NCBI GenBank assembly: GCA_021846485.1
Contig: JAJZWW010000138.1
Coordinates: 1-7,917 of the forward strand
Direction of reading: 5' to 3'
Origin: Actinomycetes bacterium
GTDB lineage: Bacteria; Actinomycetota; Acidimicrobiia; Acidimicrobiales; Palsa-688
DNA: 7,917 nucleotides
Shown here: one piece after another, positions 1-5,828 of the stretch
How positions within the stretch are numbered: the first letter of the stretch is position 1
Layout: each line of letters opens with the position of its first letter
The notes under the pieces: generated by a model
Database searches by the model: none
Seen by the model: only the letters and a program-made list of their open reading frames with translations
What the model was told of the DNA's origin: nothing
Program-made: the position numbers and the translations under genes

Positions 1-69
1 GCCGCCGGCGCGGCCAGAGCTCGGGTGGAGTGGGTGGCGGGGTCAACGGTCGGGCGAGGCCCGCGACGG

Positions 70-333
70 ATGGCTACTCGGGCGGACTGGCTCCTGGTTG
101 TCGATCTGTCGGATCGACGGATCGACGCTAAGCGGCACGTCACCGATCTCGGTGTTGCGTGGCCGGCCGGGTTGCGGGTCAAGCCGGTGCAGGGCGCTCG
201 TGGGGTGTGGGAGATGACCTGGAGCCTCGCGGGACCTGACGGCCGGGCGACGTTCGAGTGGGTCCAGATCGGCGGGGAGCGGGCGATCCGATGGCGCAGG
301 GTAGGCGGCCACGCCATCGTCTCCGACCCGTAG
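70..333 (+). CDS. Small conserved-type protein, possibly RelE/ParE-like toxin
   Basis: The ORF encodes an 87-residue protein from the ATG at 70. The C-terminal half (about residues 34-86) resembles a short domain I recall from actinobacterial proteins annotated as RelE-like toxins: a 'GVWEMTW' strand, then 'DGRATFEW', then 'IRWRRVGGHAIV'. RelE/ParE toxins of this size act on ribosome-bound mRNA or gyrase, but no catalytic residue can be assigned here, so function is inference. The start is uncertain. A GTG at 25 is in frame and the frame stays open to base 1, so the gene could be longer or cut by the window edge; ATG 70 is preferred for the usual ~85-residue length, with only a weak GGCGAGG upstream. 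No antitoxin gene follows; one could lie upstream, outside the window. GC here is about 70%, below the neighbours. The N-terminal third does not look like a RelE helix pair, so degeneration is possible. Confidence 0.45.
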   Translation: MATRADWLLVVDLSDRRIDAKRHVTDLGVAWPAGLRVKPVQGARGVWEMTWSLAGPDGRATFEWVQIGGERAIRWRRVGGHAIVSDP

Positions 334-495
334 CCACCTCTTGGGCGTGCCCGTGGCGGAGGATGGAGATTCACCGACACCACCGCCACATCGACCCCTG
401 AGCTGGTGGCGCTGCCTCAGCGGCACCGCTCCCGACCACACCTGGTGAAGGACCGACGCTGCCGCCGCCTCCCGAGGGCCGCCTCACGCGCCGGG

Positions 496-1377
496 TCAGC
501 CGCGGGGGCTCCCGGTGGCGCGGGCGGGGGCGAGCGCGCCGGCGACCGCCTCGCCGACCCGCTCCGGGTCGGTCATCGGGCCGAAGTGGTCCAGGTCGTC
601 GAAGCGCTCGAGGCGTCCGGCGGGCAGCCGGGCGACGATCGCCGCGGCCAGGTTGGCGGGAGGGGCATCGTCGCCTCCCCGGGCGACGGTGACCGGCAGC
701 TCGACCTCCCCCAGGTGCTCCCACACCCCGGCGCGCATCGCGCCCCCGTAGAAGCTCGCCTCCTCCTCGGGCGAGCAGGCCAGCTCCACCGACCCGTCGG
801 GCCGGTCGAGGAGGCCGTGCTCCACGTAGGCCCGGAGCACCCGGCGGTCCATGCCGGCGAACGGTGGCTTGGTCGCGTAGTTGTCAGCCGCCGCCTCCCG
901 GGAGGGCCACACCGGTCGCCGCTGGCGGGCGACCACCGCCAGGCGGGCCGGGTCGGAGGAGCTGTCGCCGGGCGGGACGACCACCGGCTCGTAGCAGTGC
1001 AAGGCGCTGAAGCTCCCCGGTCGGAGCTGCTCGGCGCGCAGCATGACCGCCCCCCCGAGCGAGTGGCCCGCGGCGGCCAGACCGCCGTCGGGGGCGAGGG
1101 CATCGGCCACCGCCGCCAGGTCGATCGCGAGGTGGTCCCAGTCGCGGTAGTCACCGCCCGGGGCGTGCCCCGAGCGGCCGTGACCCCGCTGGTCGACGGC
1201 CCAGACCCGCCAGCCGGCGGCGCGCAGCGGCCCCGCCAGCGGCTCCCACACCCGGGCGCAGAACCCGGTGCCGTGCACCAGCAACAGCGGGGGACCTTCG
1301 CCGCCGAGGTCCCAGGTCGCCAGCTCGATCCCCCCGTCGCCGGTCACCCGGGGTCCGGCCCGCCACGTGTCGTCCAC
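496..1377 (-). CDS. Alpha/beta hydrolase fold protein
   Basis: This 293-residue protein has a canonical alpha/beta-hydrolase layout. The oxyanion-hole 'VHGTG' lies at residues 34-38, a 'VDQRGHGRSG' turn at 61-70, the nucleophile elbow 'GHSLGG' at 104-109 with Ser106, an acid candidate at Asp236/Asp237 ('GGDDAPP'), and His264 in 'DLDHFGPM'. The triad is therefore complete and the length is normal for the family. A helical cap lies between residues about 130 and 225. Members hydrolyse esters, lactones, epoxides, haloalkanes or C-C bonds; the substrate cannot be read from sequence. There is no signal peptide or membrane segment, so a cytoplasmic enzyme is expected. The start is GTG at 1377, with no Shine-Dalgarno. 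A TAGCCT -10-like hexamer ends 6 nt before it, which suggests a leaderless transcript. It is divergent from the NTF2-like gene, only 38 bp away. Confidence is high for the fold and low for the reaction. Confidence 0.9.
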   Translation of the reverse strand: MDDTWRAGPRVTGDGGIELATWDLGGEGPPLLLVHGTGFCARVWEPLAGPLRAAGWRVWAVDQRGHGRSGHAPGGDYRDWDHLAIDLAAVADALAPDGGLAAAGHSLGGAVMLRAEQLRPGSFSALHCYEPVVVPPGDSSSDPARLAVVARQRRPVWPSREAAADNYATKPPFAGMDRRVLRAYVEHGLLDRPDGSVELACSPEEEASFYGGAMRAGVWEHLGEVELPVTVARGGDDAPPANLAAAIVARLPAGRLERFDDLDHFGPMTDPERVGEAVAGALAPARATGSPRG

Positions 1378-1415
1378 CTGGCCAGGCTAGGTCGCCGGGA
1401 GGCTAGCTTCGGGAT
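1378..1415. promoter_or_regulatory. Compact divergent promoter region, probably leaderless both ways
   Basis: Only 38 bp separate two GTG starts. On the minus strand TAGCCT (1389-1384) is followed by 6 nt and the hydrolase GTG. On the plus strand TAGCTT (1404-1409) is followed by 6 nt and the NTF2-like GTG. Both fit the actinobacterial TANNNT -10 motif at the spacing of leaderless transcripts. No -35 matches are visible. A 7-bp direct repeat AGGCTAG (1384-1390 and 1400-1406) and an inverted pair GCTAG/CTAGC (1386-1390, 1403-1407) overlap the two hexamers. The GGGAGG at 1397-1402 would fall outside a leaderless plus-strand message. Confidence 0.5.
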
Positions 1416-1805
1416 GTGGAGCGGGCCGAGGTCGACGTCGAAGTCGCCAACCGCCGGTACTACGAGGCGTTCGAGGCGGCCGACCTGGACGCCATGTCCG
1501 GGCTCTGGGAGCACTCCGACCGGGTGGTCTGCACGCATCCCGGGTGGTCGGCGTTGCGGGGCTGGAGCCAGGTCCAGGCCTCCTTTTTCACCCTCTTCCA
1601 GCAACCTCCCGCGACGCAGTTCCTCCTCACCCGGGAGCAGGCCACCGCCGCCGGGGACTTCGCGTGGGTGTCGCTCGACGAGAACCTCCTCGGCGAGCAG
1701 GGCGGGGTCACCGTCGCCACCCTCAACGTGTTCGTCCGGGACCCCGCCGGCGGCTGGTCGATGGTCTGCCACCACGCCTCGGCGGTGCACGCCTCGCTGC
1801 GCTGA
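1416..1805 (+). CDS. SnoaL-like / nuclear transport factor 2 (NTF2) family protein
   Basis: This 129-residue protein has the cone-shaped NTF2-like (SnoaL / SgcJ-EcaC / DUF4440) pattern. The N-terminal helix 'RRYYEAFEAADLDAMSGLW' (13-31) is followed by 'VVCTHPGWSALRGWSQV' (37-53), beta strands with 'FLLTREQATAAGDFAWVSLDEN' split across 68-89, and the C-terminal strand 'WSMVCHHASAVH' (113-124). The 'CTHPGW..L.G' and 'HHAS' signatures are typical of small actinobacterial members of unknown substrate. The fold serves as ketosteroid isomerase, polyketide cyclase or a ligand-binding module; no catalytic assignment is possible here. Length is normal for a single domain. The start is GTG 1416; an ATG at 1414 lies in a different frame. 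The gene diverges from the alpha/beta hydrolase and converges on DUF72 with a hairpin between. Shared control with the hydrolase is plausible but inferred. Confidence 0.85.
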   Translation: MERAEVDVEVANRRYYEAFEAADLDAMSGLWEHSDRVVCTHPGWSALRGWSQVQASFFTLFQQPPATQFLLTREQATAAGDFAWVSLDENLLGEQGGVTVATLNVFVRDPAGGWSMVCHHASAVHASLR

Positions 1806-1809
1806 GCCC

Positions 1810-1832
1810 GCGGGCGGCGACGGGCCGCCCGC
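1810..1832. terminator. Strong GC hairpin between convergent genes (bidirectional terminator candidate)
   Basis: A perfect 9-bp stem, GCGGGCGGC (1810-1818) with GCCGCCCGC (1824-1832), encloses a 5-nt loop. It lies in the 34 bp between the NTF2-like stop (1805) and the DUF72 stop (1840). The location between convergent stops suggests termination for both strands. There is no U tract on either side, as is common for actinobacterial terminators. Confidence 0.6.
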
Positions 1833-1839
1833 CAGCTAC

Positions 1840-2787
1840 TCAGGCGACCTCGGCGGACGGCCGGCGCAGCAGCTCGAGGAAGGTGCGCGCATTGTCGACG
1901 GCGTCGCCGCGGTAGCCGTTGTCGAACAGCACGTGCACCTCCGAGCCGGGGGAGGCGAGATCGCGGATGGCCGGCACCCACCCGGCGAGCTCCGCACGCT
2001 CGTAGCGGTAGGGCCAGGTGCCTGCTTCGCCGTCGACGCGCCGACGCCCCCGGAAGCGCACCACTGACAGCTCGGCGGTCGCCGCGACCACTGACGGGCC
2101 GGGAGGCACCCCGGGGCGGGGAGGCCCGTCGCAGCACACCAGGCCGATGCCCCGGGCGTCGAGCCACTCCAATGTCCCGTCGGCCCCGTCGCCCTCCAAC
2201 CAGCGCTGCTCGGGGAGCTCCACCGCCAGGCGGACCCCAGGGAGGCGGGCGGGGAGCGCGGCGAGCTCAGCCCAGGTGTCGGGGCGCGGTCCCCACCAAG
2301 ACGGGTAGCGCAGCAGCACCCCCCCGAGGCGCCCGGCGTCCACCAGCGGCTGCAGGGCGTGGCGGAAGCGGGCCCAGCACTCGTGGAGGACCTCCTGCGA
2401 CAGGTGCGAGGAGTACAGCCGCCGGCGGTCCCGCCGCTCGGGCGGTACGGCGCGGCGCAGGTCCGGCCACAGCGAGTCGGGGAGCGTCGGGCACCCGGAC
2501 AGCAGCGACCACGCGCGGACGTCGAGCACGAAGCCGGGCGGGGTGCGCTCCACCCACTGGGAGCAGACCTGCGGGGTGGGCGGGAACCGGTAGGTCGCGG
2601 CGACCTCCGCCACCGCGAACTGCTCGGCGTAGTAGGCGAGGCGCTCCCGCGCGGTCATCGACCTGCGCGGGTAGAAGCCGCCGTCGCGGACCAGGGTGCG
2701 GTCCGCCCACGAGCAGCCGCCGGCCCGGACCACGCCGTCCCCGACGCACACCGAGGTCGACGGTGCCGGCGGCGCAGTTTCGCTCAC
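1840..2787 (-). CDS. DUF72 (YecE-like) domain protein
   Basis: This 315-residue protein spans the whole DUF72 (PF01904) family. The hallmarks run in order: 'GCSWADRTL' (24-32), 'GFYPRR' (37-42), 'EVAATYRFPPTP' (61-72), a 'QW' and 'PPGFVLDVRAW' segment (77-93), 'GGVLLRYPSWW' (155-165), the 'VELPEQRW' strand (189-196, where many members have VEFRHPSW), 'VVRFRGRR' (242-249), 'WPYRYERAEL' (258-267) and 'VHVLFDNGYRGDAVDNA' (284-300). The last motif reads FDN where I recall FNN in many homologues. The family adopts a TIM-barrel-like fold and has no established reaction; no signal or membrane segment is seen. The frame is open to 2952, but GTG 2787 is chosen because similarity begins just after it and because the upstream part would overlap malQ. 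No Shine-Dalgarno is visible; the start overlaps the stop of a possible leader peptide. The gene is divergent from malQ. Confidence 0.88.
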   Translation of the reverse strand: MSETAPPAPSTSVCVGDGVVRAGGCSWADRTLVRDGGFYPRRSMTARERLAYYAEQFAVAEVAATYRFPPTPQVCSQWVERTPPGFVLDVRAWSLLSGCPTLPDSLWPDLRRAVPPERRDRRRLYSSHLSQEVLHECWARFRHALQPLVDAGRLGGVLLRYPSWWGPRPDTWAELAALPARLPGVRLAVELPEQRWLEGDGADGTLEWLDARGIGLVCCDGPPRPGVPPGPSVVAATAELSVVRFRGRRRVDGEAGTWPYRYERAELAGWVPAIRDLASPGSEVHVLFDNGYRGDAVDNARTFLELLRRPSAEVA

Positions 2788-2828
2788 GCGGCCGCCGGGT
2801 AGGCGGGCGAAATGGCGGCGATCACCAT
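2784..2828 (-). CDS. Possible 14-codon leader peptide upstream of DUF72
   Basis: On the minus strand an ATG at 2828 opens a 14-codon frame, MVIAAISPAYPAAA, ending in TGA at 2786-2784. That stop overlaps the DUF72 GTG start as GTGA. A -10-like TACGAT (2839-2834) lies 5 nt before the ATG, so the peptide could be translated from a leaderless message and feed ribosomes to the DUF72 start, which has no Shine-Dalgarno. Such short leaderless upstream ORFs are known in mycobacteria. The evidence here is positional only; chance is quite possible in 85 bp of GC-rich DNA. Confidence 0.25.
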   Translation of the reverse strand: MVIAAISPAYPAAA

Positions 2829-2833
2829 CCCGG

Positions 2834-2839
2834 ATCGTA
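2834..2839 (-). promoter_or_regulatory. Candidate -10 element for the DUF72 gene
   Basis: TACGAT on the minus strand matches TANNNT and is close to TATAAT. It sits 46 nt before the DUF72 GTG and 5 nt before the ATG of the possible leader peptide. No -35 hexamer at 16-18 bp is recognisable. It is the best hexamer in the 85-bp divergent region shared with malQ; no equally good plus-strand hexamer was found. Confidence 0.35.
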
Positions 2840-2861
2840 GCGACAACCCCTGCAAGAGTGC

Positions 2862-2866
2862 GGGAG
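2862..2866 (+). promoter_or_regulatory. Ribosome binding site deciding the malQ start
   Basis: GGGAG lies 6 nt before the GTG at 2873. This favours 2873 over the in-frame GTG at 2858 and over the ATG at 2696, from which the frame is also open but which lies inside the DUF72 gene. Confidence 0.6.
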
Positions 2867-2872
2867 CCGGGC

Positions 2873-4813
2873 GTGGTTGATCCCCGCGACTGGGCGGTCG
2901 AGCCGGGGTACCACGACACCTCCGGTTGCTGGCGGGACGCCCCCGAGTCCACGGTGCGGGCGGTGCTCGACTCGATGGGCGCCCTCGGCGAGGGCCGGTC
3001 GCACCCGGACTCGGACCCCGGCGTGCTCTCGACGGTCCGCCTCGACCACCCCCTTCCCCGTGTGGCAGCCGGGAACCTGCGGTTGGAGGACGGGGCCGAG
3101 ATGGCCGTGCCCGACGGCGTCCTGCCCCCCGACCTCCCGCTCGGCTACCACCACCTCGTGCCCGACGACACCCCCGAGCGCCCGCTGGTCGCGAGCCCGG
3201 GGCGCTGCCGCCAGCTGGTCGGGTCCCGCTGGGGTTGGGCGGCCCAGCTCTACGCGGCGCGCTCGCGCGCCAGCTGGGGCATCGGGGATCTCGCCGACCT
3301 GCGCCGGCTCACCACCTGGGGGCGCAGCCTCGGAGCGGACATCACCCTGCTCAACCCGCTCCACGCCGGCCCGCCGGGCCCCCACCCGCAGCCGAGCCCG
3401 TACTTCCCCTCCAGCCGCTGCTTCGCCAACCCGCTGTACCTGAGGGTCGAAGACGTCCCCGGGGCGGAGCGCCTCGGTGGCCTCGACCGGCTCGCCGCCG
3501 CCGGCCGGGCGCTCAACTCGGAGCGTCGGATCGACCGGGAGCGGGTGTGGGCGCTCAAGTCCGAGGCGCTCGAGCGGTTGTTCGCCGAGGTCGGCGAGCG
3601 GGACGGCTCGGGGATCCCCGGCGGCCTGGACGCCCACCTGGCGGAGCGGGGAGGCCCCCTGGAGCGCTTCGCGACGTTCAACGCGCTCGCCGAGCGCTAC
3701 GGGCTGCCGTGGCAGGCGTGGCCCGTCGAGCTGCGCCATCCCAGCTCGCCTGCGGTCGCCGCCTACGCGGCCAGCCCCGAGGGCCGCCGGCGGGTCCGCT
3801 ACCACGCCTGGCTGCAGTGGCAGATCGACCGCCAGCTGGCGGGCACCGCCCCGGCCGAGCTGATCGCCGACCTCGCTGTCGGCGTGGACGCCGGCGGGGC
3901 GGACACCTGGATGTGGCAGGAGGCGTTCGCCACCGGGATGCGGGTGGGGGCGCCGCCCGACGACTTCAACCGCCTCGGCCAGGACTGGGGCCTGCCCCCC
4001 TGGGACCCGTGGCGTCTCCGGGCGGCGGGCTACGAGCCGTTCGTGCAGACGGTGCGGGCCGCCCTCCGCCACGCCGGGGGCCTGCGGGTCGACCACGTCA
4101 TGGGCCTGTTCCGCCTGTACTGGATCCCCGACGGGGCGGACGCCACCGCCGGGGTCTACGTCCGTTACCCGTACTGGGACCTGCTCAACATCCTGGCGCT
4201 CGAGGCACACCGGGCCGGGGCGTTCGTCGCCGGAGAGGACCTGGGCACGGTCGAGGACGCGGTGCGCGCCGAGCTCGCCGAGCGCCGGGTGCTGTCCTAC
4301 CGGGTCCTGTGGTTCGAGCCGCGCCGACCCGAGGAGTGGCAACCCGACGCCCTCGGGTCGGTGACCACCCACGATCTGCCGACCGTCGCCGGGCTGTGGA
4401 GCGGGGCGGACCTGGAGGACCAGCGCCGCCTCGGGCTCGACCCCAACGAGGAGGGGTCCCGGGAGATCGTCGCCCGCCTGGAGCACTGGGGACAGCTGGG
4501 ACGCGACGCGCCGGCGGAAGAGGCGGTGCGCTCCGCCTACCGGCTCCTCGGCCGGGCCCCCTGCCGGGTGCTCACCGTCACCTTGGAGGATCTGGCGGTC
4601 GTCGCCGAGAGACCCAACATGCCCGGCACGACCGACCAGTGGCCCAACTGGTCCCTCGCCCTGCCCGCCCCGCTCGAGGAGCTCGAGGGAAGCCCGATGG
4701 CCATCGCCCTGGCGGCCGAGATGAGCGCCGGGCCCCGGGCCCCGGAGGCCGACCCAGCCGGCCCCCAGCCTCCGGAGGCCGACCCAGCCGGCTTGTCCGT
4801 CGAGGCCCGGTAG
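2873..4813 (+). CDS. malQ: 4-alpha-glucanotransferase (amylomaltase, GH77)
   Basis: This 646-residue enzyme transfers alpha-1,4-glucan segments between maltooligosaccharides in cytoplasmic glycogen/maltose metabolism. An N-terminal region of about 120 residues ('CWRDAPESTVRAVLDSMGA', 19-37) matches the extension of long bacterial MalQ proteins. The GH77 barrel follows: 'GSRWGWAAQLYAARSRASWG' (117-136), 'GDLADLRRL' and 'LLNPLHA' (159-165), and 'PSPYFPSSRCFANPLYL' (174-190, the PYSPxSR-like loop). All three catalytic acids are present: nucleophile Asp407 in 'RVDHVMGLFRLYWIP', acid/base Glu455 in 'AGEDLGTV', and Asp501 in 'TTHDLPTVAGLW'. The closing 'ERPNMPGT..QWPNWS' is at 579-593. The protein is somewhat shorter than E. 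coli MalQ (about 690) because the N-terminal region is compact. It ends in a non-conserved tail with two copies of PEADPAG. Start GTG 2873 is supported by GGGAG. It is divergent from DUF72; no other glycogen gene is in view. Confidence 0.95.
   Translation: MVDPRDWAVEPGYHDTSGCWRDAPESTVRAVLDSMGALGEGRSHPDSDPGVLSTVRLDHPLPRVAAGNLRLEDGAEMAVPDGVLPPDLPLGYHHLVPDDTPERPLVASPGRCRQLVGSRWGWAAQLYAARSRASWGIGDLADLRRLTTWGRSLGADITLLNPLHAGPPGPHPQPSPYFPSSRCFANPLYLRVEDVPGAERLGGLDRLAAAGRALNSERRIDRERVWALKSEALERLFAEVGERDGSGIPGGLDAHLAERGGPLERFATFNALAERYGLPWQAWPVELRHPSSPAVAAYAASPEGRRRVRYHAWLQWQIDRQLAGTAPAELIADLAVGVDAGGADTWMWQEAFATGMRVGAPPDDFNRLGQDWGLPPWDPWRLRAAGYEPFVQTVRAALRHAGGLRVDHVMGLFRLYWIPDGADATAGVYVRYPYWDLLNILALEAHRAGAFVAGEDLGTVEDAVRAELAERRVLSYRVLWFEPRRPEEWQPDALGSVTTHDLPTVAGLWSGADLEDQRRLGLDPNEEGSREIVARLEHWGQLGRDAPAEEAVRSAYRLLGRAPCRVLTVTLEDLAVVAERPNMPGTTDQWPNWSLALPAPLEELEGSPMAIALAAEMSAGPRAPEADPAGPQPPEADPAGLSVEAR
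4742..4792 (+). repeat. Tandem 30-bp-period repeat in the malQ 3' end
   Basis: An identical 21-bp segment occurs at 4742-4762 and 4772-4792. It encodes PEADPAG twice with a 10-residue period in the C-terminal tail of MalQ, after the last conserved GH77 motif. It is probably a slippage product in a dispensable tail. Confidence 0.8.
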
Positions 4814-4817
4814 GCCT

Positions 4818-4837
4818 CCGGGGCCGCCCCGGGGCGG
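4818..4837 (+). terminator. GC-rich inverted repeat after malQ (weak terminator candidate)
   Basis: Just after the malQ stop, CCGGGG (4818-4823) can pair with CCCCGG (4827-4832) around a 3-nt loop. Alternatively the perfect palindrome CCGCCCCGGGGCGG spans 4824-4837. No T tract follows. It lies only about 15 bp before the ligase relic start, and the two folds compete, so a terminator role is uncertain. Confidence 0.3.
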
Positions 4838-4843
4838 TAGCGT
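4838..4843 (+). promoter_or_regulatory. Candidate -10 element before the ligase relic
   Basis: TAGCGT matches TANNNT and lies 8 nt before the GTG at 4852. That spacing is compatible with leaderless transcription of the relic. No -35 and no Shine-Dalgarno are visible. The motif is short, so support is weak. Confidence 0.3.
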
Positions 4844-4851
4844 CGAGATGA

Positions 4852-5193
4852 GTGGACCTGCCGGTCGTGCCTCCCGTCGCCCCGATGCTCGCCCGCCCGG
4901 CGCGCGAGCTGCCCGCCGGGGGCTGGTGCTACGAGCCAGCCAGCTCGGGCCGCTTGGCGCCGACGCCGTCCTCGTCTCCGACGCACAGCGCCGACCGCGA
5001 CCTGCGCTTCGAGCTGCTCCGGCCCGAACGGGTCGTCGAGGCGGCCTACGAGCACCTCCAGGGGGACCGCCAGCGCCACACCGCGAGGTTCCGCCGGTGG
5101 CGGCCCGACCGCCGGCCGGAGGAGTGCACCTACTCCCGGCTGGAGGTGGCCGTTCCCGCCCTGCTCGAGGAGGTCTTCGCCGCCCGTGGGTGA
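4852..5193 (+). pseudogene. Internally deleted ATP-dependent DNA ligase (LigC-type) remnant
   Basis: The open frame of 113 codons joins the two ends of a LigC-type ATP-dependent DNA ligase. Residues 1-29 ('MDLPVVPPVAPMLARPAREL' then 'PAGGWCYEP') match the N-terminus as I remember it from mycobacterial LigC, where the text continues KWDGFR with the adenylated lysine. Here it continues 'ASSGRLAP' instead. Residues about 47-110 ('DLRFELLRPERVVEAAYEHL', 'RHTARFRRWRPDRRPEECTY') match the extreme C-terminus, the end of the OB domain. About 260 residues are therefore missing, including motif I and the rest of the nucleotidyltransferase core, with a 17-residue junction of unrelated sequence. The product cannot ligate DNA. 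No frameshift or stop interrupts the frame and G/C-ending codons persist, so the deletion may be recent or the frame may be maintained. The end overlaps the next gene by 8 nt and carries its ribosome-binding site. GTG 4852 gives the family N-terminus. A metagenome misassembly is the main alternative. Confidence 0.75.
5167..5173 (+). promoter_or_regulatory. Ribosome binding site for the 2H phosphoesterase gene
   Basis: GAGGAGG inside the ligase relic lies 12 nt before the GTG at 5186. Spacing is a little long, but this is the strongest Shine-Dalgarno sequence near the start and implies translation linked to the relic. Confidence 0.5.
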
Positions 5194-5779
5194 GCCCGGC
5201 TCGCCGGTTGGGGCCGGGGACGGCAGCGGCCGGCGGGCCGGCTCGGCCGTGTTGCTCCCCGTGCCCCAGGCGGAGCCGCTGGTCTCGGCGTGGCGGGCCC
5301 GCCACGACCCGGTGGCCGCCGCCGGGGTGCCGGCGCACATCAGCCTGATCGTGCCGTGGATCCCCCCGCCGGCGATCCATCCGGCCGACCTGGCCGACCT
5401 GGCCGAGGTGACCGCCGGGACGCCCTGCTGGGACTTCTCGCTCACCGGGGTGTCGTGGTTCGGGAGGCGGGTGCTGTGGTTGGTTCCGGAGCCCGCCGAG
5501 CCGTTCCAGGAGCTGACCGCCCGGCTGGCCGAGCGTTTCGGGACCCTCCCCTGGGACGGAGCCTTCGGGGAGGTGGTGCCCCACCTGACCGTCGGCCACG
5601 CCGACGGCGACGCGGCCCGCCTCGACCGGGTCGGCGAGGATCTGACCGCCCGGCTGCCGGTGGCCTGCCGGGCGGAGGAGCTGTGGGTGATGGTCGCCTC
5701 CGGCCGGCGCTGGGCGGTGAAGGCCCGCTGCCCGCTGCGCCGGCTGCCCGTCCGGAAGCCGTCCCGGCACCCGGGATAG
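5186..5779 (+). CDS. 2'-5' RNA ligase family / 2H phosphoesterase
   Basis: This 197-residue protein carries the two HxS/T signatures of the 2H phosphoesterase superfamily. 'AHISLIVPW' gives His51-Ile-Ser53, and 'PHLTVGHAD' gives His133-Leu-Thr135. Their spacing (about 80 residues) and the overall length suit LigT/ThpR-like proteins. Known members hydrolyse 2',3'-cyclic phosphates or 2'-5' phosphodiester bonds, or join tRNA halves in vitro; which of these applies here cannot be told. The aromatic-rich middle ('WDFSLTGVSWFGRRVLWLV', 82-100) forms the strands between the motifs. The first 20 residues are low-complexity and could be dispensable, so a later start is possible. GTG 5186 overlaps the ligase relic stop by 8 nt, indicating translational coupling. 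It converges on the SDR gene across 49 bp. The pairing of a DNA-ligase relic with an RNA-end-processing gene hints at a former nucleic-acid repair operon, which is inference. Confidence 0.88.
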   Translation: MGEPGSPVGAGDGSGRRAGSAVLLPVPQAEPLVSAWRARHDPVAAAGVPAHISLIVPWIPPPAIHPADLADLAEVTAGTPCWDFSLTGVSWFGRRVLWLVPEPAEPFQELTARLAERFGTLPWDGAFGEVVPHLTVGHADGDAARLDRVGEDLTARLPVACRAEELWVMVASGRRWAVKARCPLRRLPVRKPSRHPG

Positions 5780-5828
5780 GTGAGGCGCGCCGGAGCTGCC
5801 TCCCGGTCGGCGGGGACGGGCGCTGTGG

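Noticed and set aside
334..495. Possible small RNA or tRNA in the 162-bp gap
   Set aside because: I found no cloverleaf, no strong extended hairpin and no promoter-like pair that would support an RNA gene.
406..2067. A 553-codon plus-strand open frame across the hydrolase, NTF2 and DUF72 region
   Set aside because: It crosses several genes with clear domain motifs in other frames and its own translation is Arg/Pro/Ala-rich without any domain.
2696..2872. N-terminal extension of malQ from the ATG at 2696
   Set aside because: It would overlap the divergent DUF72 start, is unlike MalQ, and the GTG at 2873 has a GGGAG at good spacing.
4848..5348. Alternative plus-strand frame from ATG 4848
   Set aside because: It shows no family similarity, whereas the GTG 4852 frame gives the LigC N-terminus and C-terminus.
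2822..5770. A 982-codon open frame on the minus strand opposite malQ, the ligase relic and the 2H gene
   Set aside because: Its translation is low-complexity (G, P, R, A rich) with no recognisable motif, and the plus strand holds GH77, LigC and 2H motifs. Long antisense frames are expected at this GC content.
5763..5828. Terminator between the 2H gene and SDR
   Set aside because: Only short stems are visible (CCCGG/CCGGG at 5763-5775 inside the coding end; GAGGC/GCCTC at 5782-5802 with an 11-nt loop). Neither is convincing.
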